64,000 nucleotides of DNA, from contig PBMZ01000003.1 of NCBI GenBank assembly GCA_002722955.1, forward strand, positions 1 through 64,000, read 5' to 3'. The DNA comes from Planctomycetaceae bacterium (GTDB lineage: Bacteria > Planctomycetota > Planctomycetia > Planctomycetales > Planctomycetaceae). Each line of letters begins with the position of its first letter. Position 1 is the stretch's first letter. Under the pieces are notes generated by a model, which saw only the letters and a program-made list of their open reading frames with translations, was not told the origin of the DNA and searched no databases. The position numbers and the translations under genes were made by a program. This document shows, one piece after another, positions 17,953 through 27,728 of the stretch.

Positions 17953-19350
17953 ATGAGTACTTCAACTAGAGGCTGTTCCTCGTTTCAAAAAATGCCGCGG
18001 CGGCAAGCGATTCAAGCTGGCGTCTGCGGAGCCCTGGGCCTCACTTTGGCCGACGCCTTGCAACTTTCTGCTGCTGACAAGAAAGCGTTCAGTCAAGCGG
18101 ACGGGGAACGCAAACAAGCCAAGGCTCATAGTGTCATCCAGTTGCACTTGCCCGGTGGTTTTCAACAGCAAGAGTCGTTTGATCCCAAGCCTGAAGCTCC
18201 GATCGCGATTCGTGGCGAGTTTGGTGTGATCCATACGCCTCAAGGCGATGTCATCAGTGACAACTTTCCTGAAACCGCTAAGGTGCTCGATAAGGCGACT
18301 CTCCTTCGTAGTGTCGTTGGCAAAGTTCCCGATCACGGGCTGGCAACTTACCATTTGTCTACCGGTTATCCCAAAACGGCCGTCATCGATTATCCACAGA
18401 TGGGAGCCGTGGTTTCTCACGAGCTGGGAAGCCAACCGATTCCGAATCGTGGCGAAGGCAACATGCCGCCCTATGTCGCGATCCCCGCGAAGCACGGTTT
18501 TTCTGGTGGCACTGGATTCCTTGGCAGCAAATACGGTGCTTTTGAAATAGGCTCGGATCCCGGTGGCCGCAGCTATCAAGTCCGAGACTTCTCAATTCCG
18601 CCGAATGTGTCTCGCGAGCAATTCGATCGCCGGCTGGCTGCGCGAGCGATCGTCGAGCGTCGATTGCAGGGACTCAAAACCGACGAGAACAAGCTGGACA
18701 CGACAAGCGACTTTTACAAGCAAGCGGAATCGTTGCTCACATCCGAACGCGCCCAAGCCGCCTTTCGATTGGATGGCGAAACCGAGGAAACCTATAAGCT
18801 CTACGGCCGCGACGTCGTCGGGCTCCGCGGACCGGACAATCGATTTCATCCCAAGGGGTTGGCTCAACGACTGATCGTCGCGCGGCGATTGGTCGAAGCT
18901 GGCGTGCGGTTTGTCACGGTGACTTACGGTTCATGGGACTGTCACACGGGTGTGAAGAAGACGACATTAGATTTGATGCCAGCACTCGACCATGGCATCA
19001 AGGGACTGATCACCGATTTGGATCGGCGAGGCCTCTTGGACACAACCATCTTTTGGATTACGTCCGAATTCGGCCGAACACCAAAGATCAACTCCGACGC
19101 TGGTCGCGATCACCACGCACGCTGCTACAGCAATTTGATTGCCGGCGGCGGATTCACTCGAGGGCAAGTCTACGGCTCCAGCGGTCCTACCGGCGCCGAA
19201 GCCGAACGCGATGCCCTGCCGCTCGAGAACTTGATGTTCACGATTTATCACCAATTGGGGATCGACGCCAACAAAGAGTTGCTCGCCTTCGGCACGCGCC
19301 CGATCGAAATCATCAAGGGTGGCAAGTTGGCGGCTGCGTTATTGGGTTAG
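17953..19350 (+). CDS. DUF1501 domain protein
   Basis: An exported protein of the planctomycete DUF1501 family, distantly related to the alkaline phosphatase/sulfatase fold; substrate unknown. I choose the ATG at 17953 ([14 protein letters not shown]) since it is followed by the Tat-like signal [22 protein letters not shown]; a frame from 17869 adds a non-signal tail. Signature segments are [38 protein letters not shown], and [19 protein letters not shown] near the C-terminus. Length 465 residues is normal. It is the first gene of an operon with a PPC-domain protein and a DUF1549/DUF1553 cytochrome, a conserved planctomycete arrangement. Confidence 0.92.
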   Translation: MSTSTRGCSSFQKMPRRQAIQAGVCGALGLTLADALQLSAADKKAFSQADGERKQAKAHSVIQLHLPGGFQQQESFDPKPEAPIAIRGEFGVIHTPQGDVISDNFPETAKVLDKATLLRSVVGKVPDHGLATYHLSTGYPKTAVIDYPQMGAVVSHELGSQPIPNRGEGNMPPYVAIPAKHGFSGGTGFLGSKYGAFEIGSDPGGRSYQVRDFSIPPNVSREQFDRRLAARAIVERRLQGLKTDENKLDTTSDFYKQAESLLTSERAQAAFRLDGETEETYKLYGRDVVGLRGPDNRFHPKGLAQRLIVARRLVEAGVRFVTVTYGSWDCHTGVKKTTLDLMPALDHGIKGLITDLDRRGLLDTTIFWITSEFGRTPKINSDAGRDHHARCYSNLIAGGGFTRGQVYGSSGPTGAEAERDALPLENLMFTIYHQLGIDANKELLAFGTRPIEIIKGGKLAAALLG

Positions 19351-19383
19351 ATTCTTGAGGTCAAGAAAATGCCACTTCCATAT

Positions 19384-19444
19384 AAGCACGACGCGCAAGC
19401 GAGCGAGTCACGTTCTCAAGCCCACTCGCTTGCGCGTCGTGCTT
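19384..19444. repeat. dispersed palindrome (AAGCACGACGCGCAAGCGA type)
   Basis: A near-perfect inverted repeat of about 20-bp arms lies just after the DUF1501 stop and before the PPC gene. It is open in the frame of the PPC gene, so an upstream ATG (19369) could fuse its translation (HDAQASES ... LARRACI) to the protein; I treat it as untranslated because a clean signal peptide starts right after it at 19456. Confidence 0.85.
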
Positions 19445-19455
19445 GTATTTTTGCG

Positions 19456-21933
19456 ATGCGTGCCGCATTAAGCTTCCTCGTCTTAATCATCGCTACTAGT
19501 GCCAGTGCTGGTCCGATGACTCGCAATTTGGAAACGGTCTATCCGCGGATGGGGCAGCGTGGAACAACGGTTGAGGTGCGTCTGCAAGGCGTCTCGCTCG
19601 ATGATCCTCAACAGATCATCTTTTATGAGCCTGGCATCAAGGCGATCGACATCAAGTTGGCGCCGCCACCGCCTCGGCGAGGACTCATCCATGGGGCTTG
19701 GATTGATTCGGAGGTACGTTGCCGATTCGTGATCTCGCCCGATTGCCCTCCCGGTGAGCACGTATTTCGGCTACGGACGGCGACTGAGCTAACAAATCTC
19801 GGCACGTTCCACGTCTCACCTTTTCAAGTGCTTGACGAGGCCGAGACGAAACAGCACTCGAACGACAGCCGCGCGGATGCCAAACCCGTCGACTTTAATG
19901 TTTCCGTCCGTGGTGTACTGGAGTCTTGGCCGAAAGGCGACCGCGACACTTACCGCGTTCAAGGAAAGGCCGGGCAGCGACTTTCCGTCGAAGTCGATTC
20001 CACGCGGATTTCGAACAATCACTACGGCGATTCGGAATACGACGTCGCGGCGCGAATTATGGATTCGGATGGGAGAGTGATCGGTCAGGATGACGACAAC
20101 TCGATCCATATCCAAGACCCGCTGTTGTCGGTCAAGTTGCCTGCGGACGGCGATTATTTCATCGAAGTTCGCCGTTCAGTTTTTACTGCTCGCAAGACCG
20201 ACTACTGCGTTCACATTGGTGGCTTCAAGCGTCCGCGAGCCGTGTTTCCGCCGGGAGGTCAAGCCGGGACGAAGCAACGTTTCAAGTTCATCGGTGACCC
20301 GCTGGGTGATTATTCCGCCGATGTTCAATTGCCATCAACTTCTATAAGCCGTCATGTCAATCACTTTGGGGGCGGGCCGTCATCGTTGCGAATCCGCACT
20401 AGTCCGTATCCGAATGTTGTCGAAGACAAGACGGCGGATGTGACGCCAGTAGCACAGATTCCAGTCGCTCTGAATGGTGTCATCGACAGCCCAAGTGATT
20501 TCGATGCTTACAGGCTCACCGTGAAAAAGGGCGAGCCGCTACGAGTTCGAGTGCTCTCGGCAGCAATGGGTTCTCCAATCGACGTCGCCTTACGAATTCG
20601 ACCAGTCAACGAAGACGGCTCGATGGGTGAACCTGAAATCAACAAAGACGACACGCCTGTCACCGCCCAGGGAATATTCGGCACGGGGTTTCGCGGTGGC
20701 GGCGGATTGCTGGAAGCGATTGACCCCTCGGTCGTTTGGTCACCGAAGGTCGACGGTGAATACGTCTTGGACGTTATCGATACCAGCGGCTTAGGTGGTC
20801 CGACCGCCGTTTACCGAGTCGAAATTGAACCGCTCCGAACAGCCGTGCAGACGTATCTTCGCAGTCGAACAAACGATTGGACGGAATCGATGCGAGTTTC
20901 CGGAATCGTCGTACCGCAAGGAAATCGCTGGACGATCAACCTAAGCCTTGAAAAAGGTCAGGCCAATTGGCCGAAGACCGATTTCGACTTGATCGCTCAT
21001 GGCTTGCCCAAAGGCGTGCGACTTGTCACGCCGCGCGTTCCCAAGGGGACAACATATTGGCCGATTCAATTCGAAGCAGATGCGAATGCAAAGCCAGCGG
21101 CTTCCACCATTCGGCTCGAGGCGAAACCTGTTGGCTCTGATGAAACGGTGGAAACATTTTCGCAACAATGCGTGCCGTTCATTAATCACTCGGGCGGCGA
21201 CGCATGGCGCACGGTAAGGACAGATCGCTATGTTGCCGCTGTCACAAAGTCGGCTCCGTTCACGATCGAAGTTGCGGAGCCTCAAATTCCGCTGGTTCGT
21301 GGCGGCGAACTGAGAGTTCCCGTGCAGATCAAACGGCACAACGGATATAAGGGACCTGTCGAGTTGGTTGTTGGCTTTGCCCCACGATCCGTGAACACTC
21401 CACCGCCATTGATCATTCCCCCCGACGAAAGCACTGGCGTGTTGCAGTTGGCGGCTCGCTCGAACGCACCGCTCGAAACATCACCATTCGTCGTGCTTGG
21501 CAATAACGTTCGAGACGATGCGATGCCCAATTATCTTGGCCCGGGACATGTGCGTGTTTCATCGAAGATTCTCAATCTAAGAATCGCGGAGCCGTTTGTT
21601 GAGTTTGCTTCGCAACCCGCCAGCATCCGTCGTGGCGAGCGAAAAGCCTTTGTCTGGAATGTTAAACAGAACGTCCCGTTCGAAGGCAGCGCAACCGTCA
21701 AGCTGCTGGGATTGCCAAAGGGCGTGCGTGCTGTTGCTCCGCATATCGAGTTCTCTAAAGAATCCAAGACAGTTGCCTTCGAGTTAGAAGCAACGGACCT
21801 CGCGTTACTTGGGCAAGTCACGGGCTTGATCTGCGAAGTCAGTATCCCCATCAACAATCAAACGGTGATTCAGCGAACGGGCAACGGAAAGCTGCGGATC
21901 GATCCGTCGGTTGCAGCGAAAGGCGGCAAATAA
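19456..21933 (+). CDS. secreted protein with PPC (pre-peptidase C-terminal) domains
   Basis: An exported protein of 825 residues. The start at ATG 19456 gives the signal peptide MRAALSFLVLIIATSASAG; the longer frame from 19369 would translate a palindromic repeat. Two PPC-type beta domains can be seen, roughly residues 110-240 (ESWPKGDRDTYRVQGKAGQR, DGDYFIEVRRSVF) and 330-470 (DSPSDFDAYRLTVKKGEPL, DGEYVLDVIDTSG), followed by Ig-like strands in the C-terminal half. PPC domains usually sit on secreted hydrolases; no catalytic domain is visible, so binding or scaffolding is more likely. The stop overlaps the next start (TAATG at 21931-21935), so it is coupled to the cytochrome gene. Confidence 0.9.
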   Translation: MRAALSFLVLIIATSASAGPMTRNLETVYPRMGQRGTTVEVRLQGVSLDDPQQIIFYEPGIKAIDIKLAPPPPRRGLIHGAWIDSEVRCRFVISPDCPPGEHVFRLRTATELTNLGTFHVSPFQVLDEAETKQHSNDSRADAKPVDFNVSVRGVLESWPKGDRDTYRVQGKAGQRLSVEVDSTRISNNHYGDSEYDVAARIMDSDGRVIGQDDDNSIHIQDPLLSVKLPADGDYFIEVRRSVFTARKTDYCVHIGGFKRPRAVFPPGGQAGTKQRFKFIGDPLGDYSADVQLPSTSISRHVNHFGGGPSSLRIRTSPYPNVVEDKTADVTPVAQIPVALNGVIDSPSDFDAYRLTVKKGEPLRVRVLSAAMGSPIDVALRIRPVNEDGSMGEPEINKDDTPVTAQGIFGTGFRGGGGLLEAIDPSVVWSPKVDGEYVLDVIDTSGLGGPTAVYRVEIEPLRTAVQTYLRSRTNDWTESMRVSGIVVPQGNRWTINLSLEKGQANWPKTDFDLIAHGLPKGVRLVTPRVPKGTTYWPIQFEADANAKPAASTIRLEAKPVGSDETVETFSQQCVPFINHSGGDAWRTVRTDRYVAAVTKSAPFTIEVAEPQIPLVRGGELRVPVQIKRHNGYKGPVELVVGFAPRSVNTPPPLIIPPDESTGVLQLAARSNAPLETSPFVVLGNNVRDDAMPNYLGPGHVRVSSKILNLRIAEPFVEFASQPASIRRGERKAFVWNVKQNVPFEGSATVKLLGLPKGVRAVAPHIEFSKESKTVAFELEATDLALLGQVTGLICEVSIPINNQTVIQRTGNGKLRIDPSVAAKGGK

Positions 21934-24146
21934 TGAAACGGTTCCACGCAATCGGGTTGCTGCTTGTTTGCAGTTTGGCAAGCTTATCGAACGCCGCCGA
22001 AGTCAGCTTTCGCCGCGATGTGATGCCCGTGCTTTTCAAAGCGGGTTGCAACTCGGGAACTTGCCATGGTTCGGCTCGCGGCAAGGACGGCTTTCATCTG
22101 TCGCTGTTTGGCTATGATCCTCGCGGAGATTACTTCCGCATCACGCAGCAATTGATTGGTCGACGCGTCAATACGGCCGTGCCCGAGCAAAGTTTGCTTT
22201 TACGGAAAGCCATCGGTGCCGTGCCTCACACAGGCGGCAAACGATTTTCCAAGGATAGCGAATACTATCAAACGCTTTCTCGCTGGATCGCAGCCGGTGC
22301 TCCTGACGATGAAGGCGACGTGCCCGAAACGGTTGGCTTGGAACTTTCCAGCGAACGCTTCATTTTCGATCCCTCAACGAAGAAAGACGACACTCGGCAA
22401 CTGAAGGTCACAGCCATCGCCAGCGATGGTTCGCGGCGAGACGTTACGAGCCTCGCGCGTTTTCATAGCAACAATGCCAGCGTGGCGGATATCACTTCAA
22501 CAGGGCAGCTCGACGCGACAGGTGCCGGCGACACTAACGTGTTTGCTCGATTCAGTCGCTTTACGATTGGCGCGGAAGTGATCGTGCTTCCATCGGCCGA
22601 AGGCTTTCGCTGGCCGAACCCGCCGACTTCAAACTACATCGACAAGTTAGTCTTCGATCGGCTCGAGAAGTTACGCATCGCGCCATCAGAACTTTGCGAT
22701 GACGAAACGTTTTTGCGACGCGCGACATTGGACCTTTGGGCTCGGCCGCCGACTGTCGCCGAGTATCGTCAGTTCATGTCCGACACTGGCAAAGATAAAC
22801 GTCAGAGGAAGATTGATGAACTAGTCGACGACGATACGTTCGCGGATGTTTGGACTTCCTTGTGGGCCGAGCAGTTGCGGATTAAAGGCGGCAACTACGC
22901 TCCATATGGCACGCACATCAAGGCGGCGGAAGTTTACTACAAATGGATTCAAACTCAGTTCCGCAACGATCGTCCATTGAACGAATTTGTGTCCGAGATG
23001 GTTTCGGCTTCCGGCAGCAATTTGATCAACGGACCTTCGAACTTGTACACGATGTTGCAACACGTTCCGCGATTTAGGCCGAAACCGTTCGCCGGGGATT
23101 TCTCGCAAGTGTTCTTGGGAATTCAAATCCAGTGTGCGGAGTGCCACAATCATCCGTTCGATCAATGGACGATGAGCGACTATTACGGATTCGTCAGCTT
23201 CTTCACAGGTGTGCGGCGCAAACCGGGAGTCGAACCGCGTGAACGTCGAATCTACTACGACGTTACGGCGCCGCCGTCTCGACATTTGGTCGATCAACGA
23301 ACGATGCCGGCTAAGGTGTTGGGAGCCGTTCAACCAGTCGAGCACTCCGGCGACCCGCGCCGCGCGTTGGCCGAGTGGCTGACGTCGTCCGACAATGAGA
23401 TGTTTAGCCGCAACTTGGCAAACCGAGTCTGGGCACATTTCTTCGGCCGCGGCGTGATCGAGCCCGTCGACGACATTCGTGTCAGCAATCCGCCGACGAA
23501 TCCACAATTGCTCGAAGCGCTCTCGAAACGCTTGGTTGAATCGGACTTTCAATTGCGGAGTTTAGCGCGCCACATTTGCAACTCGCGCGTCTATCAACTC
23601 AGTTCGCAACCGAACGAGTCGAACAAGTTGGACACGCGACAGTTCTCACACGCGCGGCTAAGACGACTTCGCGCCGATGTCCTGATGGACTCAGTGACCA
23701 CAGTCACCGGAAGCACGCGACGGTTCCGTGGTTTTCCAGACGGCAGTCGGGCGATCGAAGTTTATCCGCGAGCCTCAGGCGACACCGGTGGGCCGAAGTT
23801 CGCCGACATTTTCTTCGAGGTCTTCGGCCGATCAGGCCGCCAAGCCGTTTGTGCTTGCGAAACAAAGTCTGAACCGACGCTGTCTCAGACGCTACATTTC
23901 GCCGTCGGCAACACCATCGATCCGCGAGTTGCAAGTGGTCGAGTCAAGAAACTGGTGGAGACCCACGACTCTCCCGAAGCCATCATCAACGAACTCTTCA
24001 TTCTCGCCCTAAGCCGCCGCGCCACGAGTGAAGAAGTGGCCGCGATGAGTGAGTTGCTGAAAGATGCAAAGGACGACAAAGTGACGATCTACCGCGACAT
24101 CTTTTGGGGACTGTTGAACTCGACGGAGTTTGCGTTCAACCACTAA
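21933..24146 (+). CDS. DUF1549/DUF1553 surface protein with Ig-like insert and CX4CH motif
   Basis: A secreted 737-residue protein with signal peptide MKRFHAIGLLLVCSLASLSNA. Near residue 35 it carries CNSGTCHGSARGKDGF, a CX4CH site seen in this subfamily in place of CxxCH. Residues 145-210 form a bacterial Ig-like (BIG2) domain (DGSRRDVTSLARFHSNNASV). DUF1549 follows with PSNLYTMLQHVPRF and the CAECHNHPFDQW motif, then DUF1553 with NEMFSRNLANRVWAHFFGRG. It is the last gene of the DUF1501-PPC-DUF1549 operon, coupled by TAATG. The set likely works together at the cell surface; the substrate is unknown. Confidence 0.93.
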   Translation: MKRFHAIGLLLVCSLASLSNAAEVSFRRDVMPVLFKAGCNSGTCHGSARGKDGFHLSLFGYDPRGDYFRITQQLIGRRVNTAVPEQSLLLRKAIGAVPHTGGKRFSKDSEYYQTLSRWIAAGAPDDEGDVPETVGLELSSERFIFDPSTKKDDTRQLKVTAIASDGSRRDVTSLARFHSNNASVADITSTGQLDATGAGDTNVFARFSRFTIGAEVIVLPSAEGFRWPNPPTSNYIDKLVFDRLEKLRIAPSELCDDETFLRRATLDLWARPPTVAEYRQFMSDTGKDKRQRKIDELVDDDTFADVWTSLWAEQLRIKGGNYAPYGTHIKAAEVYYKWIQTQFRNDRPLNEFVSEMVSASGSNLINGPSNLYTMLQHVPRFRPKPFAGDFSQVFLGIQIQCAECHNHPFDQWTMSDYYGFVSFFTGVRRKPGVEPRERRIYYDVTAPPSRHLVDQRTMPAKVLGAVQPVEHSGDPRRALAEWLTSSDNEMFSRNLANRVWAHFFGRGVIEPVDDIRVSNPPTNPQLLEALSKRLVESDFQLRSLARHICNSRVYQLSSQPNESNKLDTRQFSHARLRRLRADVLMDSVTTVTGSTRRFRGFPDGSRAIEVYPRASGDTGGPKFADIFFEVFGRSGRQAVCACETKSEPTLSQTLHFAVGNTIDPRVASGRVKKLVETHDSPEAIINELFILALSRRATSEEVAAMSELLKDAKDDKVTIYRDIFWGLLNSTEFAFNH

Positions 24147-24267
24147 ACCACATTCATGATCGTGTAGGGCGCATGTGCGAGTATGGCCAGGACGCTTTCC
24201 TGGCTCCGCTTCCCAAGATTCGCCGGGATCAATGTCACACGATCTGTGGTCTTGAAGATTTCGTTGC

Positions 24268-24759
24268 TTATGGGGCGCGTTCCGCGGTCATGATAGTCAC
24301 CATCTCTATCCGACATTTGTCAGTGGTGAACTGAATGTGGACACAATGGTCGTCCCCGTCGTATCGAACCCATGGCGGCAGAGGACCAAGCGGGCCGCTT
24401 GCACTGCGGTCGCCGTGTGAGTGACGAGATGGAGTGCCGTGCGCTAACCCCACAGTGTCAAACGACATTTCCCAATCTAATTCCTTTGGAAGTTGGCCGC
24501 GGTAATAGTCTTGTTGCCTTTTCGACGGCCCGTAGAGGAAAACCGTCGAAACACGTCCAGAATCAAACGAAATGTCGATACCGGTTTGGGGAAGTGCCCA
24601 CGACAAGCCAATGTCTGGATCTGGATCGTCGTCAATTTCGGGACACTCAGTGATACCAAGCGCAACCAACAGAGCGGGCAAGTCGTTTGGCGTTGCGCGG
24701 AGAAGAGTCTGTATCACGAGCGTATTGCCTCTAACGGTCCTGTGCGCACTGGTCGTCAA
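24268..24759 (-). CDS. hypothetical protein
   Basis: A 163-residue cytoplasmic-looking protein with no signal peptide or membrane helix. Composition is ordinary: ATPNDLPALLVALGITECPE, an acidic patch DDDPDPDIGLSW, a strand series GIDISFDSGRVSTVFLYG, and a His/Gly-rich loop before PPWVRYDGDDHCVHIQFTTD. The overall pattern of short alternating strands is reminiscent of small accessory or immunity-type proteins, but I cannot name a family. It converges with the DUF1549 gene. The neighbours on the same strand (24914, 26047, 26419) are also unknown singletons, so this stretch reads as accessory DNA. Confidence 0.65.
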   Translation of the reverse strand: MTTSAHRTVRGNTLVIQTLLRATPNDLPALLVALGITECPEIDDDPDPDIGLSWALPQTGIDISFDSGRVSTVFLYGPSKRQQDYYRGQLPKELDWEMSFDTVGLAHGTPSRHSHGDRSASGPLGPLPPWVRYDGDDHCVHIQFTTDKCRIEMVTIMTAERAP

Positions 24760-24913
24760 ATGTGGGTTGATACCCAGCGCGTAGAAGTTCGGTCAGATCA
24801 TTGTATTAAATCACCGCCACTCCTTGTTCCAACGAAGATGTTGTCCAAGAGAAAACCAAACCGAGACCAGTGTGGATCGAAGAAGGATGAGCTTGCTGCG
24901 CGCTTCAGCGTCT

Positions 24914-25255
24914 TCAATCGAATGTTATCCACGGATTCATTTCCCGCGGTGTCAACCAATTGACGTCGTATTGCTCTTTGAGGATACGCTTTTTGACGGC
25001 CCAGTATTGGTGGCAGAAGCCGATGCCTCGCGGACGGTCAGACAGTTCTAAGTCGGCAGCCGCAGCGAGAATTTCAGCGAACGTCGGATCATCTTCAATA
25101 GGATCGTGAAATAGCTGGGAATCACTTTGCGACTCCATGGCATCAACGATTTTTGCGTGCAAGTCGGGTTCAGCACCTTCGAGAATCTGTTTGCACGCGT
25201 TCACCGGAAGGCCAGTAGCGCGCCGCAACTGCATAACGGAGTCGGGGTGAGCCAT
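24914..25255 (-). CDS. hypothetical protein with UBA/EF-Ts-like N-terminal segment
   Basis: I take the ATG at 25255 (MAHPDSVMQLRRATGLPVNA) as the start; the frame upstream of it to 25342 has a Cys/Phe-rich stretch unlike a coding start. The first 35 residues, LRRATGLPVNACKQILEGAE, resemble the helical motif of UBA-like domains (as at the N-terminus of EF-Ts: LRxxTGxxxxxCKxAL). The remaining 80 residues are acidic, ending DVNWLTPREMNPWITFD. Length 113 residues. Function unknown; the motif suggests protein binding. Confidence 0.6.
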   Translation of the reverse strand: MAHPDSVMQLRRATGLPVNACKQILEGAEPDLHAKIVDAMESQSDSQLFHDPIEDDPTFAEILAAAADLELSDRPRGIGFCHQYWAVKKRILKEQYDVNWLTPREMNPWITFD

Positions 25256-25434
25256 TCGGAACCACTTGGTGAACACAGGATTTTTGGAACAACGGTTAAA
25301 ACATCCATCGCCGCCGTGAACGAAGGGGACGCTAAACAACAAGCGATTCTACCAACCGGACGCTCGAGGAATAAGAGCGAAGGCGATCCGCGCAGTAGAA
25401 TGAGTGCGCTCAAGGATTTTGGCAGCTATTTTTA

Positions 25435-25477
25435 GTAACCCGACGTGTGAGCGTCCCTCGCTCGCGCGTCGGGTTAC
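25435..25477. repeat. dispersed palindrome related to the repeat at 11675
   Basis: An 11-bp perfect stem (GTAACCCGACG with CGTCGGGTTAC) encloses 21 bases. From about 25443 to 25520 the sequence is close to 11732-11808, including the flank TGCCCAGATTGCCAAGAATC, so the repeat unit is longer than the hairpin. The copy here is a half-size version of the one in the tad operon. Confidence 0.85.
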
Positions 25478-26046
25478 TATCTTCTGCCCAGATTGCCAAG
25501 AATCCAGGAGCGCACCCCAGTAGAATCGGGTGATCGAACTCTGCCGCACCGAGATCGTGGCCTCGCCCGCAACGTTGCCGCTTGCCTGTCTGAATTGCGG
25601 CGGCGTGATGATCTGAGTCGAGGTCCACATTCCTGGCCTGCCAGCCATCGAAATTCGCCCTCCACCTGAGCACAAACGCTCAACAGAGATGGCCTGAAAC
25701 AATGCCGCCAACTCGCCTGAACACACCTTTTTTAGAACATGGGCTTGCCCGTCTTAGTCAACCTGCGCGCCCACACCAAGAATTCCACGCCGAACGCGAG
25801 TCGAACAGAACGATCAGCCCATTCCAACAGGGCCAATCCCATCGCCAGCGGCAATCGCCCACACCAAAAGTCGTTCGTCATTGCCAACAGCAAGCTCGAA
25901 AAACTCCACCCTCAAACCAACAACGCCAAGCAATCCCCTAGGCCACAGCTCCGTTGAACAGGGATTTGAAGCAGGGCTGATAACCCAAAAGAACACTCCG
26001 TGCAAATTCCAGCCTGCTTCAAATCCTAAATTGTTGTGCGGGCTTT
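25478..26046. other. stretch without a supported gene
   Basis: No frame here has convincing coding character. On the minus strand two short frames (AVGNDERLLVWAIAAGDG and MGLALLEWADRSVRLAFG) abut in different registers and may be remains of a small membrane protein gene, but I cannot support this. An inverted repeat with GATTTGAAGCAGG at 25961 and CCTGCTTCAAATC at 26012 is visible and may terminate the gene at 26047. Confidence 0.4.
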
Positions 26047-26349
26047 TCACTTGCTGATCAAGAACGGACATCTGCGCACGCCGAAAAGAATCAGGAACAC
26101 AAAGGCAAACACAGGTAGACCAAACAACGCAACATCGAACAGAAACCACAGCACAGAGACGTATGGGAAAGCGACATCGGAATGTGTGATGTAAAAGTAC
26201 TTTGGATACCCAAGGTAAAAGTCGTTCGGATAAGTTCCCCAGTTTGGTCGTAGTGCCAGCAATAAAGTGATCAGGCCACCTAGTCGGAGCAACAATCCCT
26301 CAATCATGCGGTACAGCCGTCTTCGCTTGATCATACGAATTGCACTCAA
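26047..26349 (-). CDS. small membrane protein
   Basis: A 100-residue protein with a basic N-terminus (MIKRRRLYRMIEG), a first hydrophobic helix LLLRLGGLITLLLAL, a short loop rich in Tyr/Pro (YPNDFYLGYPKYFYITHS), and a long hydrophobic C-terminal region SVLWFLFDVALFGLPVFAFV that can span once or twice. No family is recognised. An internal Met at 26334 is an alternative start. It lies 69 bases downstream of the gene at 26419 on the same strand and may be cotranscribed with it. Confidence 0.6.
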   Translation of the reverse strand: MSAIRMIKRRRLYRMIEGLLLRLGGLITLLLALRPNWGTYPNDFYLGYPKYFYITHSDVAFPYVSVLWFLFDVALFGLPVFAFVFLILFGVRRCPFLISK

Positions 26350-26418
26350 GTAAGGATGGTGAGGGACACTGTTCCGCCAACGGTGACTCCGCTTTACGGC
26401 CGTGCCTTGTTGGACGAG

Positions 26419-27009
26419 TCACAGACGCCCATAGGTAACGAGGACATTGTGTCCCGTCACCGACGCAATCAACGCAGGAATGTCGATGTTCCACGAATCG
26501 CTGTTCAATGGCGGCCAATTCCAGAATTGAAACGCAAGATTGACGAAGCCGAAATGCGGCGCAGTTTTCCAATTGGGAGCGGCATTTGAAGTGTTGCATG
26601 ATGGACACACAACATCGAGATCATTGCCGCCGTCGAGAAACGAACCGATAGCCTTCGAGAAAGGATCTGCAACCGCATCGTGATCGAGTTGAAAATGAGC
26701 CGAACAAGCCGGACAGGTGAAACCATCAAAGCACGTGAAGCCAAATTGATTCACCCAGCGACCATCACACACCTCGACGCCGTTGGTCAGGAGTGACCAG
26801 AATGGTCCTTCATTCTCCGACCGCTTGTAGACCGATTCAATTCTTGGACCGGGCCGATGGCCACCATCTCCGCCAAGTACGGTTTCAGAGTCGATTTCGG
26901 ATTGAATGATGCCGTCGGTTACGAGACGTGAAATCACAGCGTCGGCCAGCGATTGCGATTCGTTAGCATGAACGTCGCGAACAGCTACGGCTTCGTACCA
27001 ATCGCTCAT
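26419..27009 (-). CDS. hypothetical protein with two CxxC zinc-binding pairs
   Basis: A 196-residue soluble protein beginning MSDWYEAVAVRDVHANESQ. It contains FTCPACSAHF and VVCPSCNTSN, two CxxC pairs about 45 residues apart that together could hold one zinc ion, and the motif GGDGGHRPGPR. The C-terminal part (FQFWNWPPLNSDSWNIDIPA) is aromatic-rich. The architecture resembles a group of bacterial unknowns found singly near immunity-like genes; I cannot name the family. Its composition is normal for a real gene and it has no overlap with other convincing frames. Confidence 0.7.
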   Translation of the reverse strand: MSDWYEAVAVRDVHANESQSLADAVISRLVTDGIIQSEIDSETVLGGDGGHRPGPRIESVYKRSENEGPFWSLLTNGVEVCDGRWVNQFGFTCFDGFTCPACSAHFQLDHDAVADPFSKAIGSFLDGGNDLDVVCPSCNTSNAAPNWKTAPHFGFVNLAFQFWNWPPLNSDSWNIDIPALIASVTGHNVLVTYGRL

Positions 27010-27340
27010 TCGAGTCGCCCAACGGGGTTCTTCTGTATGACATTAGTGTCGCGAAAACGGATCCACGACATCGGCCTTAAGTATAATCGAGTCGGTCATG
27101 CGGTCCAAGAGCGCGAAATTGCCGTGCTGAAACTAAGAGAAGCTCGTTCTTCGCTAACACGGACAGAAACTTGGTGAATTGGAATTGAGTGTCGGCGATT
27201 GGTGGTGTTAACCCCTTTTTGAGCGAGATAATGCGAGTGACATGTGGCACGTTTGTTGATGCAAGCTAACCTGCGGGCTCGAATACGCGTCCCTAGCCGC
27301 GTATTATCCAGTGAAGAACCTAAGAAAATATGGAGTGACC

Positions 27341-27682
27341 ATGCGACTTTTTCAAGGCACCGAATTCGACCGCCCGCCACGTTGTGAGCGATGTGAGGAG
27401 TTGGAGGAAGATTGCGTCTGCCCTCCGGAGCCGCCGCCGCGAATTCCTCCGGAGAAACAAACGGCGCGAATCGCGATCGAGAAGCGAAAGAAGGGCAAGG
27501 TCGTCACCGTCGTCCGCGATCTGCCAGCCGAAGGCAACGACTTGCCAGCGCTGCTAACAGAACTCAAAAACGCTTGCGGAGCTGGCGGAACGATGAAAGA
27601 CGAGGCCCTCGAAATCCAAGGCCGCCAGCTGGATCGAGTCCGCGAGACGCTGGCCGAGATTGGCTATCGGGTAAAGGGCTAA
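27341..27682 (+). CDS. SUI1/eIF1-like translation factor (YciH family)
   Basis: A 113-residue protein starting at ATG 27341, which has GGAG five bases upstream; the longer frame from 27311 is less likely. The N-terminal 45 residues hold a four-cysteine cluster (CERCEELEEDCVC) and a proline stretch, and residues 50-113 form a SUI1 domain: GKVVTVVRDLPAEGNDLPAL, CGAGGTMKD, and QGRQLDRVRETLAEIGYRVKG. Bacterial YciH homologues influence start-codon fidelity. The Cys-rich N-terminus is a typical planctomycete variant and may bind zinc. It is transcribed toward the TIR gene 46 bases downstream. Confidence 0.9.
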   Translation: MRLFQGTEFDRPPRCERCEELEEDCVCPPEPPPRIPPEKQTARIAIEKRKKGKVVTVVRDLPAEGNDLPALLTELKNACGAGGTMKDEALEIQGRQLDRVRETLAEIGYRVKG

Positions 27683-27728
27683 TCGCCAACGCTTGCCATG
27701 GTCGTTCGGTTTTGGCGCAGTTGGCGTT

